DNA of 64,000 nucleotides from an uncultured Clostridia bacterium (GCA_934500875.1 CAKSTL010000007.1:73723-137722); one strand, 5' to 3'. Shown: positions 45,791 through 56,392, counted from the stretch's first letter. Numbers and translations are program-made. The notes: generated by a model not told the origin, from the sequence alone.

Positions 45791-47062
45791 TTAGGAATTC
45801 AATACAATACAAACGGTTAATATTCCGTTGTCGGTGCTGTATTTAATGTCGCCGTCATATTTTCTTATCGCCGAGAGCATACTCGAAATGCCTATTCCCC
45901 TGTTTTTAATCATATTGTTTTCTATTAAAACATCGTTTTTGCAGGGATTGGAACACACAATAACGGTTTTATCCGCAACCGAGCGTATGTTAACCTTTAT
46001 TTCGCCGTCTGATTTACACTCAATACAGCCGTTTACGGCGTTTTCCAAAAGATTGGACAAAACGGCAACAAAATCCATATCCGTTATGGATGTATCCTCC
46101 TGCGTGTCCGCCTTGACCGAAACCGAAATGCCGTTGTCCTTCGCCTTATTGTAAAAGCTGTTTAAAATAGCATTCACGGTTATATGAGGGCAAAATTCAT
46201 TCATTTTCTGCGTTTTTATGCTGTCGTTGTATTCCTCCAGATATTTTACCGCCTCCTGTATTTCGCCGTTTTTCAGCATAGACATAATGTTCCGGTTATG
46301 ATGCCTTAAATCGTGGCGCACGGTTTTTGCCGCCAGCTCGTTTTGCTTTGCGGTTTTAAGCTGCCCTTCAAGATACGCTACGTTTTGGTTAATCAATTCT
46401 GCATTGCTTTCGTCTATCATAGACTCAATCGTGCCGAAAATAACCCACAGAATTGCTGCGTAGATTAAAACAAAAATTGCAAAAAACGGAATATATCTTC
46501 CTATATTACGGTATTCGGAATGAAATATTACCAGAAACAATGCAAATACGGCAAGAAACAAAACCGAAACAACAGATATTGAATACCACGTTTTGCGGTG
46601 TTTGCCCGACACATACCTTACCGAAGGGCGCAAAAAGCGGATATACACCCACGCTGCCGGAATAAACAAAACCGTTCTTATAATATTTCTTGCGTAATAT
46701 ATGACAATTTCATCCGCATTTTTAAAAAGCACACTGCACAGCGCAAGCGAAACGCACACAAATATACTGAACACGTTTGCATAGCTTATAAACAAAAACA
46801 CCTTCTTGCAAAGAGGGTCTGCGCTGGTGAGCACAAAAACAAAAAACGACATAACAATTGTGCTTGTAAACGCAGCAGCATAATATCCGCTGCTTTCTCC
46901 GAGCATAGCATAAGAGAGCGTTACAAGGCACACAAATGCGGTGCAGAATACCGAATATATAAGCACCGTTTTGCGTTCGGAATATTTAGGCTCTGTCATT
47001 GCCCAAAACGAAATAAGATGTGAAATTCCCAGAAGAATCCAGGCTGCAATCATATGTATCAT
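45791..47062 (-). CDS. GHKL sensor histidine kinase (AgrC-like)
   Basis: 423 residues. About six membrane segments fill residues 1-210 with no large sensory domain. A coiled-coil linker leads to the phospho-acceptor box VRHDLRHHNRN (His250), the ATP-binding N box NLLENAVNGCIE and a glycine box RGIGISSM. This is the HPK10/AgrC type that usually senses peptides. Its ATG overlaps the end of the regulator gene. No AgrD/AgrB peptide-maker genes are seen nearby, so the signal is unknown. Confidence 0.92.
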   Translation of the reverse strand: MIHMIAAWILLGISHLISFWAMTEPKYSERKTVLIYSVFCTAFVCLVTLSYAMLGESSGYYAAAFTSTIVMSFFVFVLTSADPLCKKVFLFISYANVFSIFVCVSLALCSVLFKNADEIVIYYARNIIRTVLFIPAAWVYIRFLRPSVRYVSGKHRKTWYSISVVSVLFLAVFALFLVIFHSEYRNIGRYIPFFAIFVLIYAAILWVIFGTIESMIDESNAELINQNVAYLEGQLKTAKQNELAAKTVRHDLRHHNRNIMSMLKNGEIQEAVKYLEEYNDSIKTQKMNEFCPHITVNAILNSFYNKAKDNGISVSVKADTQEDTSITDMDFVAVLSNLLENAVNGCIECKSDGEIKVNIRSVADKTVIVCSNPCKNDVLIENNMIKNRGIGISSMLSAIRKYDGDIKYSTDNGILTVCIVLNS

Positions 47063-47787
47063 TTTTTCGTCGCCTCCCCGCTGTAAAAGTTAAAATACTG
47101 TTCTTTTACGTCGTTTCTTATGCGCCTCGGAACGGGTATACTTTGTCCGTTTGTCATAATAAGCTCGGATTGGAGTATACTCTGAATGCATCTTAAATTC
47201 ACAATATACGAAGCGCCTATCGGAATAAACTCGTCAGATTTGTCAAACAGCTTTTTTATATCGGTAAGACTTGTGCGTGTTTTAATGCTTTTTCCCGATT
47301 TTAAATGCACTTCAACGCTATGGTTTTTCGACTCGGTATATATCACGTCATATATGTCAATGCGGTGTATTTCCCTTCCGCACAAAAGCGGCACAAACAA
47401 CCGCTTTTTTCTTTTTTCAATCACCCTGTCAAGCGTGTCGCAGAGTCTTTCTTTTGTAAAAGGCTTTGTAAGATAATCGTTTACGTGCAGGGCAAATGCC
47501 TCAACGGCAAAATCAGAGCTTGTGGTCAGAAAAATTATATCCGTATCGTCGCCGCTTTTGTTTTTTATCTCCTTGGCAATCTCCGTTCCCAAAACAGCAG
47601 GCATACAAATATCAAGGAGCGCAATATCGGGAACGCCGTTTTTCTCTATATCGCCGAGCATATCGAAAGGATTTTCAAAACAGCTGATTTTAAAAGACAG
47701 CTCAGCATGCGATTTTGCATATTCCGATACAATTTTGCTTATGTTTTCAAGCTCGTTTTTTTGGTCGTCGCATATCGCAATGTTCAT
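47059..47787 (-). CDS. LytTR-family response regulator (AgrA-like)
   Basis: 242 residues from the ATG at 47787 with AGGAGGGG upstream; the longer ORF adds an unlikely 18-residue extension. Receiver domain with acidic pocket CDD (7-8), phospho-acceptor Asp59 in ALLDICMP and Lys108 in LTKPF. The LytTR DNA-binding domain covers ~135-236 (TESKNHSVEVHLKSGKSIKT, IGASYIVNLRCI). It and the kinase form a coupled pair. Nearby surface-protein genes are plausible targets. Confidence 0.94.
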   Translation of the reverse strand: MNIAICDDQKNELENISKIVSEYAKSHAELSFKISCFENPFDMLGDIEKNGVPDIALLDICMPAVLGTEIAKEIKNKSGDDTDIIFLTTSSDFAVEAFALHVNDYLTKPFTKERLCDTLDRVIEKRKKRLFVPLLCGREIHRIDIYDVIYTESKNHSVEVHLKSGKSIKTRTSLTDIKKLFDKSDEFIPIGASYIVNLRCIQSILQSELIMTNGQSIPVPRRIRNDVKEQYFNFYSGEATKK

Positions 47788-47818
47788 TTTGCAAAATCCC
47801 CTCCTTATATATGTACTG

Positions 47819-47848
47819 ATTTTAAGACAAATATCATACATATGTCAA
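47819..47848 (-). promoter_or_regulatory. Promoter of the two-component genes
   Basis: On the minus strand -35 TTGACA (47848-47843), 18-base spacer, -10 TAAAAT (47824-47819), 31 bases before the regulator ATG. It faces away from the promoter at 47943. Confidence 0.6.
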
Positions 47849-47942
47849 GTCATTTTCAATATTTTTGTGGATATACACAACTTCTTTATTGCCTTATAAA
47901 AATTTTTTACAATAAAATTTAGAAAAATAATACTTTGGAATG

Positions 47943-47971
47943 ATGACAAAACAAAAAATATGTGTTATAAT
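47943..47971 (+). promoter_or_regulatory. Promoter of the secreted-protein / LRR-protein pair
   Basis: -35 ATGACA (47943-47948), 17-base spacer, extended -10 TGTTATAAT (hexamer 47966-47971). The leader to the ATG at 48066 is about 90 bases and contains a CCCGGCGAAAAATTTGCCGG hairpin (near 47997-48016) with the outer bases partly unpaired. Confidence 0.7.
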
Positions 47972-48065
47972 TAAAAATAATTATGTCAAAAATCACCCGG
48001 CGAAAAATTTGCCGGACAAAGTTTATTGCAAAACAGAAAATTTTTTCGGGAGGGAAAGCATAATT

Positions 48066-49397
48066 ATGGGTAAAAGGATATTGAGCATTTTTACGGCGCT
48101 TATGCTCTGTGTTTCCATGCTGCCGTTACCGGCAATTGCAGAGGATGTAAAAACAGAACCGACAGCGGTGCAAAAGCAGGAGACAAATGCCTCGGCAGAT
48201 GTGCAAAAAAATCGGGACGTTTCGGCAGATGTGCAAAATCGGCAAAACACCGAAGCATTGCCGTCTGTGCAGAGCAGCGAGGAAATTACTGCCGCAGCGG
48301 GCGAGGAAAATGCTGCCGCAATGATTGAAGAGAGCGGTGAATATTGCGAAACGTTTAAAGAGGCGCTCAGCAAAGTGGAAGAGGGTCAGACAATCAAGCT
48401 TCTCAAAAGCGTTGACGACGCCTTTGACGTTGAAAAAGACATAACGATTAACCTTGGCGATAACAATTATCGTATGAACGGCAACGCCACCATCAAAAAC
48501 GGCATCACTCTGACGCTTACCGGAAAAGGAACGGCAGGATATGTGCAAAGCGGATTTGTGAACCCCCTTCCCGGTCAGACTGCCGAGGACCTTACCGGCG
48601 GTGCGCTGAACATAGCAAGTGATGACGTATCAGTAGGCTTTCTGACGATTGAGCAAATACCGAATCCGTCAATAAATTTTAGCAAAGGAACCTTCTACAG
48701 CATTGAACTGACTTCCAATCTTGCCGGCAAAATGACGGTAAATGAGCTTTTGGCTGAAGGTTATGCCTTTGCATACGCCAACAACTCTTTGGCAGACGGA
48801 TATGTTTCCAAGGTCGGCAATGTTAAGATTGTTGAGCACACGCAGCACAGCTTTGCGGACGGCAAATGCGGCTGCGGATACATATGCGAACACAAAAACG
48901 GGCAGACCGACGGAAAGTGCAATGACTGCAACTCACAAATTGCCGCAAGCATAGAAAGCGGCGGCGTTAATCACCTTTACACAAACCTTCAGGACGCTAT
49001 TAATGCGCAGTGCGGCGGCGGGTTTGGCATTAACGACAAAATTGTGCTTCTTGCGGCGGCAAACGGCGTGCTTAACGGCACGGGAAACAACACATTCTCG
49101 CCCGACGACGTTATCACAAGAGAACAGATTGCGGCTATATTTTACCGCTATGCAGAGAGCAAAGGGCTTAATATGACAGTCAGCGAAAGCTGGAGAGAGG
49201 CTCTTAAGATGGATAATGACTATGCAGAAATAGCGGACTATGCAAAAACGGCGGTTGAATGGTGCTATGAGCACCACATTCTGTTTACATACTCGCTTGA
49301 CGGATATGCGTATTCGATTTGCCCGAAAGCGGCTCCCACAAGAGCGGAAACGGCAACGCTGTTCTATAATTTTGATTATGAACTGAACCATAGTTAA
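48066..49397 (+). CDS. Secreted protein with partial SLH region
   Basis: 443 residues from the ATG at 48066 (GGGAGGG upstream; the ORF from 47940 overlaps the promoter). Signal peptide to about residue 25 (LPAIAE), then a Gln/Ala/Glu-rich linker, a beta-helix-like stretch (GQTIKLLKSVDDAFDVEKDI), a Cys/His-rich segment (HSFADGKCGCGYICEH, GKCNDC) and a C-terminal SLH-like region (GTGNNTFSPDDVITREQIAA, ICPKAAPTRAETATLF). The text from LQDAINAQ to NDKIVLL looks like a join between two modules, perhaps an internal deletion. Only about one and a half SLH units are visible. Confidence 0.8.
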   Translation: MGKRILSIFTALMLCVSMLPLPAIAEDVKTEPTAVQKQETNASADVQKNRDVSADVQNRQNTEALPSVQSSEEITAAAGEENAAAMIEESGEYCETFKEALSKVEEGQTIKLLKSVDDAFDVEKDITINLGDNNYRMNGNATIKNGITLTLTGKGTAGYVQSGFVNPLPGQTAEDLTGGALNIASDDVSVGFLTIEQIPNPSINFSKGTFYSIELTSNLAGKMTVNELLAEGYAFAYANNSLADGYVSKVGNVKIVEHTQHSFADGKCGCGYICEHKNGQTDGKCNDCNSQIAASIESGGVNHLYTNLQDAINAQCGGGFGINDKIVLLAAANGVLNGTGNNTFSPDDVITREQIAAIFYRYAESKGLNMTVSESWREALKMDNDYAEIADYAKTAVEWCYEHHILFTYSLDGYAYSICPKAAPTRAETATLFYNFDYELNHS

Positions 49398-49418
49398 AAT
49401 ATGAAAGGGTGATGCAAA

Positions 49419-51236
49419 ATGAAAAAGAGATTTTTGGCATTTATAGTTTTAGTGTCGGTTTTATGTACGGCTTTCCCGGTATTTGCCGATGAACCGGAGC
49501 AGCCGATTACCGGATCATGCGGTGAAAAACTGACATGGACATATTACCAAAGCACAAAAACACTTACGATAAGCGGCACGGGCGATATGTCAGATTATGA
49601 CGAGTCTGTGGTGAACGGCGGCTATGTTGCGCCATGGAGAAGACAGATAAACACCCAAAACATTCAAAATGTGGTGATTTCCGACGGCGTGACAAGCATC
49701 GGCGATTTTGCTTTTTACTTGTGCGATAAAATAAATAACATAACGATTTCCGACAGTGTAACAAGCATTGGCGATAATGCTTTTTTATGGTGCGATAGTT
49801 TGCCCGAAGTTAAAATTCCGAACAGCGTGACGCATATCGGCGAACGTGCGTTCTCCAACTGCACCGCCTTAACAAGCATAACAATCCCCGGCAGTGTGAC
49901 AGACATCGGCGATTATGCGTTTTACGATTGCAGCGATATAACGGCAATAACATTCTCTGAGGGCGTAAAAAACATCGGTGAGAGTGCGTTTGGCAGCTGC
50001 AGCAGCATAACGAAAATAACAATTCCCGACAGTGTAACGAGCATCGGCGTTTGGGCATTTAACGGCTGCAGCGCCTTAAAAAACATAACGCTTTCCGACG
50101 GCATAACAAACATCGGTTATCAGGCTTTTTACAATACCGGTTATTACAACGCAGATGGCGAAGAATCAAATTGGGAAAACAATACGCTTTATATCGGTAA
50201 TTATCTTATAGAGGTAGACGCACAGAAATTGAACAATGGAATATTGAACGGAGAAATACCAAGTGAGTATATCATAAAACCCGGAACAAAAACCATTGCT
50301 GATATGGCATTTACTGACTGCAAAGGTTACATTGAATACAAAGATTTTGAGAACTGCGTGGGTCTGACAAGCATAAAGCTTCCCGATGGCATGGTGAATA
50401 TCGGAAATGGAGTGTTTGACGGCTGCACAAAACTGGCAAGCATTGAAATTCCAAAAAGCGTGAAAAATATCGGCAACAGTGCCTTTAGCGGCTGCATCAG
50501 CTTAACAGGCATAAACGTTTCTGAGAACAATACCGCTTATTGCTCCGAAAACGGTGTTTTATACAACAAAGCCAAGACAGAAATTATGCGCTTCCCGTGT
50601 CAAAAAACGGATACCTCTTTTACAATTCCGAACGGCGTAACAGGCATTGCCAACGGTGCGTTTGAAAATTGCCGTAATTTAACGGGAATAACAATTCCGA
50701 AAGGTGCGAAAAGTATCGGCGATGACGTGTTTTCAAATTGTGAGGGCTTAACGAGTATAACGATTCCGGACGGCGTGACAAGTATCGGCAGCAGTGCCTT
50801 TTACGAATGTATCGCTTTAACAAGCGCCGTAATTCCGAACACCGTAACAAGTATCGGCAATAATGCGTTTTTGAATCGCAATAAATTAAAAGATGTTTAT
50901 TATGACGGCAGTGCGGAGGATTGGATAGCTATAAGCAAAGGAGAAAATTATTCCATTGCCGACGATATCATTACGTACTGTGCAGGGATAAAGATAACAC
51001 CTTCCAATGACGGCAAAATTGTTGTCAAACCGTGCAATATAGATGCCGGCAAAACCGTTATTCTTGCTCTTTATGAGGGTGGTAGGCTGGTTGAAATGCA
51101 ACAATCGAGCGAGTATAGTGAAACCAACAGAGAAATTACATTCACTCCGACCAAACCCTATACGCGTGCCAAGGTTATGGTTTGGAACAGCCTTAGCGGA
51201 ATGTCACCTGTATGTGATTTCAAAATTGTAAAATAA
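49419..51236 (+). CDS. Secreted BspA-type leucine-rich repeat protein
   Basis: 605 residues, 21 bases after the preceding gene. Signal peptide (MKKRFLAFIVLVSVLCTAFP then VFA). About a dozen LRR_5 units with the pattern SVTSIGxxAFxxCxxLTxITIP run from ~80 to ~500. A C-terminal beta domain (TPSNDGKIVVKPCNIDAGKT) ends KVMVWNSLSGMSPVCDFKIVK in pieces. No SLH or sortase anchor is present, so it may be released or held non-covalently. It is cotranscribed with the upstream secreted protein. Confidence 0.88.
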   Translation: MKKRFLAFIVLVSVLCTAFPVFADEPEQPITGSCGEKLTWTYYQSTKTLTISGTGDMSDYDESVVNGGYVAPWRRQINTQNIQNVVISDGVTSIGDFAFYLCDKINNITISDSVTSIGDNAFLWCDSLPEVKIPNSVTHIGERAFSNCTALTSITIPGSVTDIGDYAFYDCSDITAITFSEGVKNIGESAFGSCSSITKITIPDSVTSIGVWAFNGCSALKNITLSDGITNIGYQAFYNTGYYNADGEESNWENNTLYIGNYLIEVDAQKLNNGILNGEIPSEYIIKPGTKTIADMAFTDCKGYIEYKDFENCVGLTSIKLPDGMVNIGNGVFDGCTKLASIEIPKSVKNIGNSAFSGCISLTGINVSENNTAYCSENGVLYNKAKTEIMRFPCQKTDTSFTIPNGVTGIANGAFENCRNLTGITIPKGAKSIGDDVFSNCEGLTSITIPDGVTSIGSSAFYECIALTSAVIPNTVTSIGNNAFLNRNKLKDVYYDGSAEDWIAISKGENYSIADDIITYCAGIKITPSNDGKIVVKPCNIDAGKTVILALYEGGRLVEMQQSSEYSETNREITFTPTKPYTRAKVMVWNSLSGMSPVCDFKIVK

Positions 51237-51379
51237 AATCAGATTACATTGCAACGAATTTTACAGGCAACAGAACCTACTCTTTCGGCCGCTTTATTTC
51301 CGGGTGCCTCGGCGCAAGCGTTGAGTGGCTCGAAAAAGACCAGAAGATAATTATCACAAAAACGAAAAGTCGGAAATAA
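51236..51379 (+). pseudogene. Remnant of a copper-amine-oxidase-N-type domain
   Basis: Reading from 51236 in a frame different from the LRR gene gives NFTGNRTYSFGRFISGCLG, ASVEWLEKDQKIIITK, then stop. This matches the end of the gene finishing at 54392 (RTYTPVRFISEELG, AGVDWIEAEQKVVITK). There is no start codon or ribosome binding site. It is the last ~45 codons of a lost surface-protein gene. Confidence 0.75.
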
Positions 51380-51398
51380 TTAACACTATGATATATCC

Positions 51399-51432
51399 AA
51401 AAGGACAGCTTCAAATCGGCTGTCCTTTTTAA
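51399..51432 (+). terminator. Intrinsic terminator after the LRR gene and remnant
   Basis: AAAAGGACAGC pairs with GCTGTCCTTTTT, followed by AATTT. Confidence 0.9.
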
Positions 51433-51728
51433 TTTACATATTTCTGCGGTGAAAAGGCATTTTCCCTATACCCCTTTTGCGTACTTGATGTTTGGTATCA
51501 AAACAAGTTTGACACAAAACATCAAGTGTGAATTTTTATGTATGTAGAAAACGAAGACCGCATTTCAGGGCAAGGTAATATATAACCATTACCTTGCCCG
51601 TTTTGACCGCTGAACCCCCCTATTTTATGCGATAAAAAACGCTTAAAATGTCAACATATATCTTTAATTATTTTAACAATATCTCAAATTGCCGTTTCTA
51701 TAAAATTTTTTGTATTCCACCTCAATAA
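51433..51728. other. Non-coding gap with two long inverted repeats
   Basis: 51483-51527 is a near-perfect hairpin (ACTTGATGTTT/AAACATCAAGT plus inner TCAAA/TTTGA, loop ACAAG). 51568-51599 is GGGCAAGGTAA/TTACCTTGCCC with a ten-base loop, followed by GTTTTG, possibly a weak terminator. I see no gene or clear promoter, consistent with the downstream reading frame lacking its 5' end. Confidence 0.55.
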
Positions 51729-54392
51729 ACGAATGACACAGTATATTACAAGGTAGTTGACGCTGAAAACTACCTTGACCCGGAACCCGGCAAGATTGAA
51801 AACTGCCATATTGAAAAGTATATGCTCTACTACACTGTTACTTGCAAAACAAAGCAATACGACGGGAACACAAATGCAGAATTTGAGAGTATAGAATTCT
51901 ACCTTGATGGCAGAGAAGAAAATGTGTTTGATCTGGATGCCGCCGACTATGAGGTTAAAAATCTCAGATTTAACTCTGCTAACGTAGGTGCAGAATACGG
52001 CAGCCTCGCCTACTCGGAGGCAACAGGCGTTGTTGCGCTTAATGACACCCCGAACACACGCAACTACAAATTGGAGGAAAGAGGAAAATTCCGTGGCATC
52101 ATAGCAGCCGCAACCTTCCCGGATATTGAAAACTTCCATAACTATGAGCTGGAAATCCGTTACAACGATATGACGGAAAAAACCTTCGGAGCTTCCGCTT
52201 TCGGTGCGCAAAATGATACGGGCTACGAGATTTTCTCGGACGGAACGCACTATGAAGGTACGGATGCGGAGCTGTCGGGAAAAGTCAGAAGAACCATAAA
52301 TGACAACGGTACGTGCACTGTCAGAATTGTTGAGCCGCTTACCGCTGACTACATCAACAAAAGATATGTGCATCAATTGAGAATACAAACCAAAGACGGC
52401 AACTACTGCACCGACGATTATGATAAAAAACCGTTTTCGGTTATAGTTAAAATTGTTGACAAGGCAACCCCGACGCTTTCGGTTGAGGACATTACCGCAG
52501 TTTTTGACGGAAACCCCGTTTCTGCCGACAAAATCAAGGGTACGGCAGAATATAACGGCACAATAGTTCCCGGAACGTGGAAATGGAAAGATAACACAGC
52601 TCCTGTAAATGTTGCCGACAGCAAACAATATACGGTTGAATTCACTCCGGATGATACTGTTTCCGAAATCTATAACAGTGCGACAGCGCCGATTGGCGTT
52701 ACAATAACCCCCTGCACCGACGATGCGAATGTTAATCTCTCTCAGGCCGAATATACCTACGACGGCACTGAAAAGAAACCCGCTTTGACGGCTTTGACGG
52801 TTAAGGTTAACGAAAAAACGCTTATTGGAGGCATAGATTACGACGTTGTATATCCGTCCGATATGACAAACGCAGGCACCAAAGAGATTAAAATTAACTG
52901 CAAAGGCAATTACAGCGGAAACGCAGCCGTGTCATATCAGATTAAACAGGCAAATATCACCGTTTGGCCGAAAGACATAACCAAGATTTACGGCGACAAA
53001 CCCGAATTTGAACTTGAAAGCAAAAGCAGCCTCATCAATGCCGAAGAACTTGCGCTCTTTGCGAAAACCGCCGAGTTTACAATCAACTGCGAGGCACCCA
53101 CGCCGCTGGCTAACGAGGACGGTTACACAATATCCGTGCATCTTACCGCACGTGAAACCAAAAACCTTATCCTTTCGGAAGGCGGCACGGGAATATTTAA
53201 GGTTACCAAAGCTCCGCTTACAGTCACCGTCAATGAGGCAAGCCGTGAATACGGTGCGATAAATCCCCCGCTTTCGGTTTCGTACAACAAATTTATACCC
53301 GGCGAGGACGAAAGCGTTCTTGAAGGCAAGCTTGTATTCACCTATGACAAAAGTATAAACGAAACAACCGCTGTCGGCTCCTATCTAAATATGACAACGG
53401 CAAGCGGACTTACCTCAAATAACTATGAGATAACCTACGTACCGGGCAATGTCACCATAACAAAAATTTCTGTCACGGCAAGTGCGGGAGCGGCAGGAAA
53501 GTCGTATCTCAGCGTTGTGTTTGACAAAGGTCTGGAAGGGCTTTCGGATACGAACTTTGCTGTAAAAGATGATGACGGAAATGCGGTTAATATCAGAAAA
53601 ATCACCGCATCATCGGACGGCAAAACCTATACTTTAAACGGCGACTTTGAATTTAACAAAAAATATACCGTTAAAATAACGCTTGACGGCACATCTTTGG
53701 ACGCAACGCACCAATTGGCGCCCGTTGATAAGGTTGAAATTATTCCCGTCCGCACGGGCGACGACGGCGGCAGCGTGACAACACGTTATACGGTATCATT
53801 TGAAACCAATGGCGCAGGCAAAATCTCGAGCCGAACAGTTGCGAAAAATTCTGTAATAAAAGAGCCTGAGTCGCCCGAAAAAGAGGGTTTTGATTTTGCA
53901 GGCTGGTACACTGACAAAGAGCTTACAGAAAAGTACGATTTTTCGGAGAAAGTAACAAAGAGCATCACGCTTTATGCCGCATGGACGGAAAAAGATAAAT
54001 CCGAAATTCAGATTATCCTGACAATCGGCAAGAGGGCGGCTCAGGTGTTCGGACAGACAAAAACGAATGATGTCGCTCCCAAAATCGTAGGCGAGCGCAC
54101 AATGCTTCCTGCAAGATTTGTTGCGGAAAGCCTCGGTGCGAATGTTTCGTGGAACGGCGAAAAAGAACTTGTGACGATTCAAGGCAAAAACCTTAAAACA
54201 GGCGAAGATATAACAATTCTCATTTATATCGGTTCGGACGCTGCATACGTAAACGGCAAGGAAATCAAGCTCGATTCCGCCGCATTTGTTGAAAACGACC
54301 GTACCTACACTCCTGTACGCTTCATCTCCGAAGAACTCGGCGCAGGCGTTGACTGGATTGAGGCTGAACAGAAAGTTGTTATAACAAAGTAA
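51729..54392 (+). pseudogene. 5'-truncated surface protein with MBG, repeat and CuAO-N domains
   Basis: The frame is open right after a stop at 51726 and runs to 54392 (about 887 codons). It has no signal peptide, and the first ATG (51822) falls inside a continuous domain (upstream codons read TNDTVYYKVVDAENYLDPEP) with no ribosome binding site. It carries MBG/YDG-type domains (TVTVNEASREYGAINPPLSV), a Listeria-Bacteroides repeat (EKEGFDFAGWYTDKELTEKY) and a C-terminal copper-amine-oxidase-N domain (ERTMLPARFVAESLGANVSW). It appears to be the tail of a larger protein whose start was deleted; expression is unlikely. Confidence 0.75.
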
Positions 54393-54400
54393 AAAACTAT

Positions 54401-54713
54401 AAAAAAACAGTGACTGCAAAGCCACTCCTCGATAAGTAAGCATTGCCTTAAAACATATTTTTTGCGCCTTTCTGCGTTAAAAAAACTCGCAATCCGTCAG
54501 ATTACTCGCTTTTTTGCCTTGAAATTCATCAAAAAATCTCGTTTTTAAGGTGCAAAGCAGTTTTGAACATTGGATTTTACAATTCAGACAAGAAATAAAA
54601 CCTGCCATTATGCTTACCGCATATGGCAGGTTTTTGACGTAGTATGAATTTAAAATACAGCTTCAAAACCAATGCTTTCTTATCGGGGAGCGGCTAAACG
54701 GCCACTGTTTTTT
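54401..54713. repeat. Inverted-repeat element, copy B (~302 bp), opposite orientation to copy A
   Basis: Terminal inverted repeats at 54407-54445 and 54670-54708 share the CCGATAAGNAAGCATTG core with copy A. The inner conserved part includes TTCAAAACTGCTTTGCACC and AACGCAGAAA (minus strand). The inner hairpin (54597-54635, stem AAAACCTGCCAT/ATGGCAGGTTTT) and the outer stem (ACAGTG/CACTGT) differ in sequence from those of copy A but pair equally well. Flanked by A- and T-tracts. Confidence 0.8.
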
Positions 54714-54765
54714 GTTTTACCCCCAACCAAAGAAACGCACGGCGGGCCCAATAAAATCGGAAATA

Positions 54766-54820
54766 AAAAAAGACAAGCAAAACGAGAAAAATATAAACTT
54801 CTTAATTTGCTTGTCTTTTT
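54766..54820. terminator. Bidirectional terminator-like hairpin
   Basis: AAAAAGACAAGCAAA and TTTGCTTGTCTTTTT are complementary around a ~25-base A/T-rich loop, between the repeat element and the minus-strand remnant. Confidence 0.7.
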
Positions 54821-54837
54821 CACATTTTAGGCAGTTT

Positions 54838-55068
54838 TTAAAGTCCTGTTGCAAATTCGTCAATTAAATATTTGCCGTCCTGCTGTTTTAAATTGTCTAC
54901 GCAGTTTTGAGTGCAGTATCTTTTCATCTTCTCAAAATCCTGCTGATAAAAAGCCGCTGTGCCGCAACACCATTATCTTTTGAAACACCCTTTTCGATTA
55001 TTTCCTCAAGCGGAACATATACCCCGCCGTTTTCGATAAAAGGCTTATTCGCAAGTTCAATTTTTTTC
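54838..55068 (-). pseudogene. Frameshifted remnant with CuAO-N-like start
   Basis: On the minus strand KIELANKPFIENGGVYVPLE, EIIEKGVSKDNGVAAQRLF is readable until a stop near 54935; another frame then reads QQDFEKMKRYCTQNCVDNLK and ends KYLIDEFATGL at the stop 54838. The first part resembles the copper-amine-oxidase-N fold of membrane peptidase or surface proteins. Its 5' end is cut at about 55068, exactly where the recombinase remnant begins on the other strand. Confidence 0.6.
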
Positions 55069-55072
55069 GCCG

Positions 55073-56392
55073 TTGCTTGCCGATGCCGTAAACGGCAAAA
55101 TAGATTTAATCATCACAAAATCGGTCAGCAGATTTGTACGAAATACCGTTGACAGCCTTGTCACAATCCGTAAGCTTAAAGAACATAATGTAGAGGTGTA
55201 TTTTGAAAAGGAAAACATATATACATTTGACGGCAAGGGTGAATTACTGCTTACCATAATGAGTTCACTTGCGCAGGAAAAAAGCAGAGGTATTTCTCAA
55301 AATGTAACCCGGGGACAGAGAAAACGCTTTGCTGATGGGAAAATATCTCTGCCGTATAAGCATTTTCTCGGATACGAAAAGGGCGAGGACGGAATTCCGA
55401 AAATAGTGCCGGAACAGGCAGAAATCGTGAGAACTATCTACCGGCAGTATATGCTCGGAAAATCAATCACTGCAATATGCAGATACCTTGAAAGCAAGGC
55501 CATTAAGACACCGGCAGGCAAAGAGAAATGGAGAGAATCAACCGTATTCAGTATTTTGCAGAATGAAAAATACAAGGGTGATGCACTGTTGCAAAAGAAA
55601 TTTACGGTTGATTTTCTGCAAAAGAAAAAGAAGAAAAATGAAGGCGAAATTCCGCAGTATTATGTGGAAGGGAGTCACGAACCGATAATTCCGCCCCAAG
55701 ATTTTGATTTGGTTCAGGCTGAGATAAAGCAAAGGTCTGAATTGGGCAGAAAATACAGTGCATCAAGCATATTTTCCACAAAGCTGATTTGCGGAGACTG
55801 CGGCAGTTACTATGGATCAAAGGTATGGCACTCAACCGATAAATACAGAAAAACAATATGGCAGTGCAATAAAAAGTTTAAAAAGGAACGCAAATGTACT
55901 ACCCCTACTCTTGATGAGAAAATCATAAAAGAGAAATTTCTTAAAGCATTGAATATGTCCTTGGAGAATAAAGACGAAATAATCAATAACTGTAAAATCG
56001 CAATAGATGTGGTAAGCGACACAACCGAAATTGATAAAAAGCTCGAAAAACTGTCAAAAGAGCTTGAAACCATAGCCGTTTCCGTTTCGGAATATGTCAA
56101 TAAAAATGCAAGCGAAGTTTTATCGCAAGATGAATACATAAATGAATATACCAAACTCACCAAGAAATACGAGAAAAAAGCAAAACAACGAGAAAGGCTG
56201 ATTTCCGAAAAAGAGGATAAGTTCAGACGAGCCGACGAAATTAGGAGATATGTTCAAAAGATGATTGAAACCCAAAACTTAGTAACCGAATGGGATGATA
56301 CTCTTTGGGTAATTTTCCTTGATAGCGCAATCGTAAATACAGACGGAACAATAGAGTTTTGCTTTAAGGACGGCTCAAAAATACCCGTATGA
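55073..56392 (+). pseudogene. Large serine recombinase lacking its catalytic N-terminus
   Basis: 439 codons open from a TTG at 55073. The frame starts in the middle of the resolvase domain (GKIDLIITKSVSRFVRNTVD, then EVYFEKENIYTFDGKGELLL), so about the first 70-80 residues, including the nucleophilic serine, are missing. The recombinase domain (GYEKGEDGIPKIVPEQAEIV), a zinc ribbon (CGDCGSYYGSKVW...CNKKFKKERKC) and a coiled coil remain intact. It cannot catalyse strand exchange as it stands. It probably marks a lost integrative element. Confidence 0.85.

Noticed and set aside
47940..48066. Upstream start for the secreted protein
   Set aside because: The ORF extends to 47940, but that overlaps the promoter; the ATG at 48066 has a good ribosome binding site and starts a clear signal peptide.
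49680..50880. CRISPR-like regularly spaced repeats
   Set aside because: The periodic ~69-base similarity is the coding pattern of leucine-rich repeats (GTAACAAGCATCGGC-like units), not identical repeats with unique spacers. No CRISPR array or cas gene was seen in the window.
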